Source: Branchiostoma floridae
Taxonomy: Eukaryota > Chordata > Leptocardii > Amphioxiformes > Branchiostomatidae
NCBI RefSeq assembly: GCF_000003815.2
Contig: NC_049997.1
Location: 9,199,875-9,263,874 of the forward strand
Reading direction: 5' to 3'
Length of the DNA stretch: 64,000 nucleotides
Part shown: positions 1 to 11,700 of the stretch, piece after piece
How positions within the stretch are numbered: the stretch's first letter is position 1
How the letters are laid out: each line of letters begins with the position of its first letter
Notes under the pieces: model-generated
What the model was told of the DNA's origin: nothing
What the model saw: only the letters and a program-made list of their open reading frames with translations
The model's database searches: none
Position numbers and translations under genes: made by a program

Positions 1-92
1 TTTTTCCTCCCTTCGTTATCTCTATCTAAACGAGCTATATAATAATTGATAAGCGACACTTATTTATTTTTCTGTTACTTTTCTCTCCACAG

Positions 93-2901
93 ATGTGGAT
101 GAGTGTTTGGTGGCCAATGCCAACTGTGCCCAGACTTGTACCAACCTCGTCGGAAGTTACAACTGCTCATGTATCGCCGGCTACGTCCTGAACTCTGACC
201 TCCACGCCTGTGATGGTATTAGCATTCAATCAATCACTTATCATGGATTATTTCGTCATTGATCAATTTAGATAGGAAATAGGGTGTTTCCGATTTGAAA
301 TCAACGAATAAACGATTGTTTTCCAGACGTGAACGAGTGTTTGACAGACAACGGCGGCTGTGACCAGACCTGCCGCAATCACGTGGGAAGTCACGGCTGT
401 TCTTGTGGGGTGGGTTATGTCCTGAGTGCCGACGGAGCTGCTTGTGACGGTAAATGGTGTTGTTGTTTAGAGGTTTTGCTTATTTTCACATGGTCAGTGA
501 AAACTCAAGTGCTCACTATATCAGTCTCATTTCAGCTCATGTATGAGATACCTCTTACTGTGTACAGGTAGGAAAATACGTCAATGTTCTGGGCTTGAAA
601 TAATTAGTGTAAACAAAACCTTTAACTCATATATCATGTTGATTTTTTTCAGATCACTAGTGTCCATTCTCTATGTTGCCTTCCCATATTTTCCGATGCC
701 TACTTCTTCTTCCTAGACGTCTCCTTACATTATACTTTTTGCTAGTCTCAGTGACCATACCAGTGTTTTCCTGATATATTTGTTTCAACAGACATTAATG
801 AATGTGATACATTAAATGGCGGGTGCGACCACCAGTGCACGAACACTATCGGAAGCTTCGGGTGCTCCTGTGGAGAAGGATACACCTTGAGCGCTGATGG
901 CCTTGCTTGTAACGGTAGGACCTTAGATTTATTTTGCTTCATTTTTTTTTAAGTATTTGTAAAACTTTATTTGTCATAGGGATAATCATAATACACGGGT
1001 AAGTACATTTTCATCATATGTAGGTGCATGGTACGTACATGATACATAGAAAATTTTCTAATAATAAACAATTTCTTTCAAACAATTAAGTAGTGGTTCT
1101 CACATAGTGTGTAGTATGTTGTGTCTTTCAGGTTATTAAACATAGGGTTATCTTTATATTTTGTCCATGACAGGAATTTGGCATACTTTACTAAAGTGAG
1201 GTACACATATGGCTTCATTCTTTCTTTAAAAAATAATCTAGTTCTAGGGCTGATATAGAATGTTTCTTCTGATGCTGTCGCTTACAGTATAACAAACATG
1301 GATACATGAGCAAGAAGAACAACCGAACAAGCGGACGAATTGATTTGTTTTTGTGTTTATCTTCACACAGACGATGACGAGTGTGCCACTGCCAATGGAG
1401 GCTGCCACCAAATCTGCACCAACTTCCCCAGCAGCTTCAACTGTTCGTGTAACGTTGGGTACGTTTTGGATATCGACAATGCTGGCTGCAATGGTAAGTG
1501 TGAAGTTAAGAGGCGATTTATTAAAATCTTTGCCATTTATGTATACCGGCATAAAACAACATGATGGACAGTCACTCCTAAAGCAACATATCGTCACCAC
1601 AAACAATGTGTACTTTGTTCACCTCTAGCGTACATCATTGCATTGTCAAAATACCAGTCTCAATATCCTTCTACTGCAATATCATCTTTCTTTCTGCAAA
1701 ATTATGGAGTTCTGGCATATTTTTCTCTCCCAAGTACAACCTACAAGACTTAAGTTTCAAAACCAACGCTTACCGTCATCTCCTAGCATATAGTCACCTA
1801 TATCTCCCGCCAACTCATGATCAGATCAGTGCTATGCAATGTAATCACGAAGCATAACGATCCTACGGTAGCATAAGATAGTATCAAAAGCTGCCAGAGG
1901 AGTGAAGCCGGCCTAGGAGTGTTTTGACTACCCTAACTATGTGTGTACTTGTCTGTGAAATAGGCTTGCGGTAGCCAAACAAACCCCCAGGCCAACTTTC
2001 CTCCTCTGGCAGATTTTGATAATAAACGGTACCGTAGGATCTGCTGAGAGACTAATGTAATGGTCTCTTGGCCTTGCACCTAAAAAAAACCGACTCTTCT
2101 TCTACGAGAAGACATCGTCTTATTTTGCCTTTTCATTCTAGCGACATGGCATTGCTAAACGATAAACAGACTGTAATATCTACACATGATGTTTTTACAA
2201 TCAGAAATGCTGCATTTCAGATGTGAACGAGTGTTGGCGCGGTAACGGCGGTTGTGAGCATAACTGTCACAACGCCCTGGGAAGCTTCTCCTGTTCCTGT
2301 CTGCCGGGGTTTCTCGACAATCCCGACGGGTTTAGGTGTGACGGTAGGTACATTGTTGCTGGTCTCATATAATCATATAAACAAATAGCCTCTTAAACTG
2401 AGCTTTAAATACTCGTAACTTCCTAAATATGTAGATAATCATGTTACATCGATGAAGGTTAGATATCAAGGCGATAAGATACGCCGAATAGCAGTTACTT
2501 CCACGACACGTAACACTGACGAAATGTGATGGATGCTACGTTAAACGTCTGACCGTTTCCAAAATCATAGTCCAATTGTTTGCATAATTGCTATCTGGCG
2601 TAGAATATCTTAGTTGAGCAGAGGTTGGTGGGGAGGCTTGCCAAAAATACGGCATATAAGGAAAAGGTCACGATTTTCCCCACCACACTCTGCTTGGAGA
2701 ATACAAAAATGCGCCAGAATGCCAGTTGACTGAATCTATTCGTCTTTTTATTAATATCATATGTCTTTGTTTACGAAGATATCGATGAATGCTTGTCCGA
2801 AAACGGCGGCTGTGAGGACTTCTGCTCCAACACCCCTGGCACCTACAGCTGCTCCTGTTCCGACGGATACGCTCTGACTACGAATGGCCATAACTGTACA
2901 G
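93..2901 (+). CDS. EGF-like modules 1-6 (one 123-nt exon each)
   Basis: Exons 93-215, 327-449, 792-914, 1371-1493, 2221-2343 and 2779-2901 each encode one 41-residue EGF module and are flanked by phase-1 introns. Each opens with a D-[VID]-[ND]-E-C calcium-binding start. Modules 2-6 have the NGGC spacing; module 1 has NANC. Modules 1 and 3-6 keep the C-x-[DN]-x4-[FY]-x-C-x-C signature for Asp/Asn beta-hydroxylation. In module 2 the aromatic residue is His, which breaks it. Such modules form rod-like, calcium-stiffened extracellular arrays. The donor of the sixth exon is GC rather than GT. Confidence 0.93.
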
Positions 2902-5665
2902 GCAAGTTCATATACTGAGAAAACATAAAGAACCCAACACACTTATCGTGAAGAGTATGGGCGACCCGGTATGCTAAAGCCACCGCTAAGACTAACGTCA
3001 CATTTCCAAACCGAGGACCGACCGGGCTGTTTGTGCAAACGAAAAATAGAAATGTATACGTAAAAACAAACACAATTAATACCCACGGCTATTCTCTTTA
3101 CGTCTTATGAAGTTTGGTGTCTTTTATTTTTTTTGTTCCCAAAAGCTGCCCGACCGAGCCCCGGTTTGGAAATGTGACGTAGGCCTAACTGTGGCTATGC
3201 ATTGCTATCAATAATGCAAAACAGACTACGGTCGGCTGCCCTACCTTATCCATGTCCCTGAAGTGCCATATACTGTATACAATTACCTTTCTCCAATTTT
3301 TGTATCGTATTCAGAGTTATAGTAACAATATTTCGTGGTTAATTTTAGATGTGGACGAGTGTACAGAATCTCCTGACATCTGCGGAGACCACGCGGTCTG
3401 TACGAACTATATCGGGCTGTTCGAGTGCGCATGTAACCAGGGTTACGTGATGACGGAAGGAGGATGCCATGGTAAGAACACAGCAAATGACACTCAGGCA
3501 CATGCTCAGATTTTACTCTTTTTTATAGATTCTGTTCTCATTGGTATTTTACACGTGATGAATTCCTTTTCACTATTTTTCGATGCCATGTACACTACAC
3601 TCACGTCGTCTTCTTGTCGATTCAGTACAACTACACCACCACCCCCGAATCCCCCCCCCCCTCGACAATCTCTAATTGAGTCATTTTTTAAACCCTCTGG
3701 CTCCCAATTTGTTTTAAACACCAGAGTACGATATGTCAGAACCAGACGTTCCATTGCAGTACCATAAGAAGACACCAGAGGGCTCTTTGTCAACCCAACT
3801 GACATACCAAATATCATAAAGATCCATCTACGACTTATCGATTTATGTTGTTCACAGACAGACAGACAAACACACACAGACATCAAAAACATACATATAA
3901 TCATCTTGGCCAATGTCATGAGCAGTGCTTAACTGGAAGTTATGACGTTATTTGTAGACATAGACGAGTGTGCTGCACACGAGTCCCCTTGCGATCCGAA
4001 CGCGTACTGCCAGAACACCATAGGATTCTTTGTCTGCATCTGCGAGGATGGTTACATCGGTGACGGGTTTACTTGTAACGGTAAGTACTAGATGCAGTGT
4101 CTACCTTTTGTCGGCGGTAGCGTTTAGTACAGCTATTGCTCTGACTAATGACTTTTGTTGCTATAAATTTGTATTTTGCTAGAAACTATTTCTGTGTTTC
4201 CGGTATATGTTATTTAAGAGCCCGCAACACCATTCAATAAACACTGATACAATGCTCTCAACAATTCGCTACAGAAATACAAACTACGACGCCCAAAGTG
4301 ATCACCACATTCCCAACAACAACTGATGCACCCCAAGCGGAAACAACCCACCCTACCACAACAACAACCAGTACAGTCGCCAAGACGACCGTTAAGCAAG
4401 TGGAGGAGACCTCGACAAAGGAAGACGGCTTCTTAAATGAACTGGGCACCCATGAACTGACAACGAGAGGCTTTACGCTTGGTGGTATGGTTCACAAAAA
4501 TATACCGTAGTGGTCTGCTTTCTAGTAGGAGATGTGTTTTATTTTTACGATATCAGAATATGTTACATTTGCGTAAGATTTGCGTAAGACGCATTTCGTT
4601 ATACAAGCACCATTTTGAGAGCAAAGAACATAGCTTGCTAGCGAAAATTTACTTCAATGAAGTGCAAACAAACATGTCATACACTGCAGTATTAGCCTGG
4701 TATCCAGCCATATCATAGCTCCGAGTCTCTTCTGTCCTTTCCGCAAATAAGTTTGCATGTATAGTACGGCTGGATACCAGCAATATAACTCTAATATGCG
4801 CTATCGTTTTTGTATAACTCCTATTTGCATTAGTAGCTATGTGATACATAAAATTGTAAACATTACTTACTTAATATGCTGATTCAACTTCTATAAATTG
4901 CAGCACAAGCTACAACGAGCACATCATCCACTACCACATTGAGCACAGTGGCTACTACTGAACTACAAATGACAGTAAGTGTATTAAATACTACTTTTAA
5001 TTACTAAAATATATTTCTGTTCACTGAACGAGCTCAAACTGATGGCGTTCTTTAATAGGCAGTTGTACGAGTGTCATACAATATCTGTCTGTCTTCATAC
5101 GGAAAAGTATATCTTGGATCCTAGTCGGTGGTTGGTTCAGTCACATCTTGCTTGAAAGTCCTGCAACATTAGAATCGTACGGAAATGTGACTGCAGCGTG
5201 AGTGCAGGTTATAAAATCTGAATGAAGTGCGCAACATGCGAATGGTCGTGTTTTATTTACCTCATTGACTTGGACAGAAGGGCAAGTCAGTATTTTTTTT
5301 CTGTATGATAAATGATTAACTATTTGTCTTCAACAGAATGCGGTCACTGCATCCGTCGGCGACAACCTGAAAGACATCTGGCCGGGTTTGACAAGTTTGG
5401 TACATGACCGGGGAGAGCCGGAAGACCTGATGCAGTATCTGAGCAACAACGGAGGACACGGGAGCTGTGAGCCGTCACAGCCAACAGAGTGTGAGGTATG
5501 GGGGACAAAACATCGCGCCAGTCACTAGAATCGCAGTTGTTATGTAACCCTCGTAGGCTTAGGTCACATCTCTAAACAGAGGCCCGGCCGGACAGCTTTC
5601 GGGAGCGAAAGGAATGTTATAATAGACATCAAAATACACCAAATAGCAAAATAAGATTCATGGGC

Positions 5666-5729
<64 letters not shown>

Positions 5730-8700
5730 GCCCATGAATCTTATATTGCTATTTGGTATTTTGCAATTTGCTATCTGATCAGCTAATGTGTTTTACGTGT
5801 TTTCAAAAGTCACTGATAGAATAATCATACTATCAGATACTCATCAGTCAAGTATGAATCATGAACCACTAAAGGTCAACGATATATTTTGTGACTTTTT
5901 AAACGTTTTATCTCCCAGTTGCTGAGTCTACCTGGGGCGCTGGAGATGGTTTTTAACCTGTCATCTACCGTGAACAGCCCGGATCAGATCAAGGTTCTAG
6001 CTGAAGCAACCGACATACTCCTAAAATCATCTCAGAAGCTCAATCTGGATGATCAAGTTAGTCACTACATTTCAAGTGCACTTTTGCCATTGGTGCTGTA
6101 ATGAAATACTGCTAATACACGGTTGACCTTGCAGCAATAAACGCACTTAATGACATAGAGAAAATCCGGAATCAATAAAGGTGTAGGAAGTCTTCTGCAG
6201 AAAGTATCAAACGTACCAAACTTTATGTAATCTACCGGACTAACCATAATATATCCTAGACATTTGTTTGTGTGACAAAATTATGACTTTTAAAACCATT
6301 GTATGCCATTCAGATGACTAATGATAATTCTTTTTATATTTCGTTAGTAAATGAATATGATTTCAGGCCCAATCACTTTCGATAATCAGCTATACAAAAT
6401 TCAGCTGTCTTGTTACGGAAAATTGTCACATTTTGTTTTTCACGACAAAGATAGAGAAGCCATGGATATTTCTTACACATAAAATTCATGTTCCTAACAG
6501 GTAGCGTCAGGTTACATCATCGGGAAACTGGCGAGATCCATGGGGAGGCTGTCGGGGAGTGGGGTGCGGTTTGTAGACCTGCGACCTGCTGCTTCAGGTA
6601 TCGTCAAGACAGTCTGTACTTACTTATTAACTATTTCAAATATTGTTGTTACCAATGTTGCTGTTGTTGTTGTTTTTGTTATTGTTGTTGTTGCATACAA
6701 ATGCGTCAGGGAGTACATACAAAATGAATATGTGATTGAAAATATTGGGAGAAATTCGAGAGCGAGACGCAGAATGATAAGTGAAAGAATAGAAATTATG
6801 ATAGCTTCTTCATTAGTTGCCTAGAACCATTATGTTAAAAAAAGATATATCCATTCTGATAAAAATTAAATTTTATAGATAGTAACACATACAAGCTCTC
6901 TGTAGCATCATTCAATATCCCAGAGAACAAAAGGGCGCTCCGAAGGGCGTTTATAAGAGCTATATAGATACAGATATAGATGCATTATCAACACTAACCC
7001 CTACTTCCCGTACAGCGATAGTCGACACCGCCTCTACCCTGGTGGAAGCCGGGGTCCAGGAGCAGGTGGAGCTGGAGGACCAGTCGCACTTCCTCCCGCC
7101 CAGGAAACGGAAGCGGTACCAGGAGAAACTGGAGAAGGAAAGGAAGGAAAAGCAACAAGAACAGTGGAAACTTGTGCGTAAACTCAAACGTCTCTTTACA
7201 ATTTGGAATCATAATGATTGTTTTCAATGTAGTTACGGGAAAATATTCTCCCATTGACTCCATGTATCAAAACAAACCGCCATAAGATGCCTTTTATTCC
7301 ACGAACTCTAGCCCAGAAAGGTTTTTGTTTATCTAACTGCTGATGTTAATAGATTTTGAGATTTTAAATTGACATTGTCTTATGCTGCTTTTATTTTATC
7401 TTAAATCATTTAACTGTAATAACGAGTGTTGTAAAAAAAATCAATGCAACTCAGCCCCAACGAGGGCTACAAAGTTGATTGAGAAATAAAGTTTGAAGAG
7501 GACTCCAGATTCTAAAATAAGAATAGGTCGCCCTTACCTCACCTTAAATAAGCTGATTGAAACTGAAGCATGTTTATGTCACCTGATTTATATAACGTAT
7601 GACGAGAATGACAAGAATGACAAGAAAACGAGTATGGTACTAGACAGATAATTGAGAAAACTCTTGGATAGGTACTACAATGATTTCAATTGTGTTTGTT
7701 GATGCAGGAGAAAGAGGTGATCTCTCAACTGATGGAGGAAGTCAACAACGTCGCCCAGGCCGTGTCCAACAGCCTTGAGGTCCCTGGGTCCACCATCCTG
7801 GGAACGAGGTCAATGCAGCTGGTGTTGGACTGGGAGTCTGGGCCCGAGAGGGGAGACGCCCCAGTGTCCATCCCGGCTGGACAAGTCAGATTTCCCGCAG
7901 AGAGAGCGCTGTCCCCTTTCGCCTCGTCTCCAGACGTCGAATGGAAGGTACGCCTTACTTTTGTTGTGGTACTGACATTGTGACAATGGTACCGCATGAT
8001 AATTCTCTTATTACTATGTTGTTTCCTTCTGTCAACGAATGGATACCAACATTCCTGTCCTTGGTACTGATCACTAACACTAGGTGACAACCAATATTCC
8101 AGTCCTTTTTTACTGATCACCAACATCAAGGGATACCAACATTCCTGTCCTTGGTACTGATCACTAACACTAGGTGACAACCAATATTCCAGTCCTTTTT
8201 ACTGATCACCAACATCAAGGGATACCAACATTCCTGTCCTTGGTACTGATCACTAACACTAGGTGACAACCAATATTCCAGTCCTTTTTACTGATCACCA
8301 ACATCAAGGGATACCAACATTCCTGTCCTTGGTACTGATCACTAACACTTAGGAATAACCAAAATTCTTGTTGAATATCAGCACTAAAGGATAACCAAAC
8401 TCCCGCCCTTGGCACTTATCGGATAACCAGCATTCCTGTCCTTGGTACTGAATATCAGCACTAATGAATACACACGCCCCCACCCCCATCCCCCCTTGGT
8501 ACGTACCGGATAATCAGTATTCCTGTCCTTGGTACTGAATATCTGCACTAATGGGTTGCCAACATTCCTGATCTGATAAACATTGGCTTTCTACGACAAC
8601 TTCTCATAGAAACATCGATATTTTCCAGATCACCGGTTTTAACGACAACCCGTACGTGTGGGACAGGTCGGCGGAGGACATCCACTCGTCTGTCGTGGAC

Positions 8701-11700
8701 GTCACTCTGGAAGACTCGTTAGGAAACGAAATCCCTGTTAATGTGAGTGTACCAGTGACTTTCTTCTCTTTTTTATATTAATTATAATAAGATTTAACAT
8801 GATAACAATCATGCAAAGTATAATCTTGTATGATCTCTATAGTAAAAGGTGTACACCTTACAAATGACAATGTAGTATGGAATGAGAGTAGCTTGAGTGA
8901 ATTTATTATCTAAATAATTGAACAAGATAAAGACGAAACTAAACCGTACAAAATGTGTTTTTCGTCTCTTCTCACCTATCCCTTGCCTGATCTATTGACC
9001 TTCGGGCATCACAGAATATCTGACCACCAGGATTCTCCACTCTTCTCTGTTTATCATTCTTTTAACTTAATGTTTTTTTTACTTGATATCATACCTGTAC
9101 ATTCTCTGATATTATCCTCTATTTACCTACATCTCTTTCTCCCACGGTTCCTTGCATAACAGTGTGGCCTAGCCTTTTGTACTTTTGTTTTTGGTTTTCT
9201 TCCTTTACCTGTGGTTAGAAGTTATTCGTACTACGTAAATGTGTATCATAAACATATCTATAAAGGGTCTGACGGAGGCAATCACCATCGTGCTTCAAAA
9301 CAACCCTGAAATGTTCAAAGTTAGTCATCTCGTGAACTACAAGTATTACGACAACGCCACCATGGTCCTGCGAGACTTCAAAGCTCGCGAGAACCAGACG
9401 TTCGGAATCACCCTGACGGTGCAGACCAACACCTACATCTCATCGGCCAGGATATACGGCAAGATGGGCGGAGATCCGAACGATACAGACCACGACTTTA
9501 GGTACACCAATTTCTACATGACTATATACGTCGGGATGTCCCTGTAGTTCAACCCGTAGAAGCCTCACAGTTGAGCTCCTGTTTCCATTTAGTTGGTACT
9601 TGGGAGATCACGGTTCAAATTATGGGATGGGTATTTCGGTTTGGGCTGCACCCGTCAACCATTAACAGGAAATACCCCCACTAAGTTTCTTCTTCTGTAT
9701 AACGTTGCTGTTTTGCTTTTTCTACCGAGTTTGGCTTTAAAATGTGCCATAATACTATTCCAATAACACGGGAAAAGCCAGAAAGCCACACCCCCATACT
9801 CCTTGGAGTCTGTGTAATGTTACAGTTAATTCTACAGCCAATACAAACACCAGGAAATGAGCACTCTATAACATTTAACTCATAAACAATGTTTTAAATT
9901 TTCGTTCTTGTCTGTTAAGACTGACTGACAGTAGTAATGGTCTGATGCAAAAATAATTCGATTTATAGTTTCTCATCTTCTTCAGCAAGGCCAACTCCTC
10001 TAAGAGGAGCGCCGGTGTAATTTTTCCGACTACTACTATATCAACGCGACTCAACCTCTGCTTGGAGAGTAACTTTTTGCTACAAATACGTGTATAATTC
10101 ACGTCTACTTTGACCACTGAATATTCCTGTACAAAGCAATACATATACGTACCCTGGTACACTGATGTTGTTCCTCTTGTGTAAATTTTAATTGTTCCAT
10201 TTCATCTCATATGCAGCAAATGGTTGACGTCTGACGACTTTGACATCTCGGGTAGTGTGGGGAGCCAGACTTTCACGGCTTTCTTCTTAATCTTCGTGGG
10301 GAGGGTCAACAACGGGAGCGGGCAGTACACGCTCGGTCTGCAGATTGATGGTAAGGCTTTCCAAACATGTGCATGTGAAAACGAAAAATAGAAATGTTCA
10401 CGTAAAAATTTTACACAACTAAGCCCAACGACTATTTTCTTTACGTCTTGTGTAGTTTAGTTAAAAAATATAACCCTTCTCGCGCCTGATGGCGCATAGG
10501 GCGGCGCCCATCTCTGCTTCTGTAGCCCTGGGCCACACAACGCAATCACTACAGCAGGGGGCATGTCCACTGGTAGTGGTGTGTGTTCAACTTCCATACT
10601 CTTTCCCGAATGCTGAGTGCTAAGCAAAGAAAGCAGCATGTGCCATTTTTAAAGTCTTTGGTATGACTCGGCCGGGGATCGAACTCACAACCTTCCGAAT
10701 ACAAGGCGAACATTCTATCCACTAGGCCATTCTTGTGTAGTTTGGTGTCTTTTATATCGTACTTTTCGTTCCCAAAAGCTGCAGGGCCGACCGGGCCTTG
10801 GGTTGGAAATGTAACGAACACGTGGTAACATAGACCATACGTGATAGGTATAAGACAGAGCTCACAAGCTATTTTGTAAACGCGGTTGTATGGCAAGTCT
10901 TATTTACTAGATATGATTTTGGTATCCTCACAATTTATCTTAGCGAGTTTGAACGCACTTATAAGATATAACTGTACCGCTCTTTTCAATTCATCACACT
11001 GATTTTAGTCTAACTTTTACAACTTTCTTGTACCATAACCTGGAACGCTTCTCATTACAGAGTGCCTGGAACATGGCTGTAACTACACCACGGACATGGT
11101 CAGCATGGGCTGCCGCTTCTGGGACACAGACGATAACGCCTGGAAGGGCGACGGCTGCCAGGTATATATGGGATGTTTTAACCGGCTTTGAACCGTCGAC
11201 GCCTTGTTGTTGTACGAACTTTGTGCTTTCCGTCACTGTTCGTAGTTATTTTAATGCATTATCAATAGAATGACAGGAAGTGACTGAGAAGATGATCACA
11301 AAGCTCAGACTTGCCGTAATAGAGGGAAGTACAGATTTGAGGTGGTAAAACTAATCAATAATGACTTGATAGTCCAGGTCACGGTGTCAGTGGAAGAGGC
11401 TACTAATTTATGGGAGGGTATTGGTTTTGGTTGTGAGCTCACAGTAATATATTTTCCACATGCTGATTTACACTGTAATTCTATCATTGCTAAAGATAAG
11501 ATTGTAGAAGATGTTGATTGTATGTTGACGTGTCTTTAACACATTAACGACTTTTGTTTCCTCCCAGGTCAGCCCAAAGACCACGCGGGAAGAAACCGTG
11601 TGCCTGTGTGACCACCTGACTCCGTTCGGAGTGGACATCGCGCGGGTTCCTAACTACGAGCCGTTCCACACCCGATCAGTCATCTATACAGACAGTTCTC

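Noticed and set aside
6488..6824. Cys/Val-rich ORF after exon 6501-6597
   Set aside because: It runs through the donor into a TTGTTG-rich intron; the exon ends at 6597.
9502..9547. Stop codon at 9547 as the end of the EGF/GPS protein
   Set aside because: A GT donor at 9502 joins in phase to 10217, restoring the GAIN/GPS continuation. Read-through would remove the GPS.
10669..10735. tRNA gene on the minus strand
   Set aside because: A and B boxes are present, but acceptor and anticodon stems do not form well and the sequence continues as a SINE body with target duplication.
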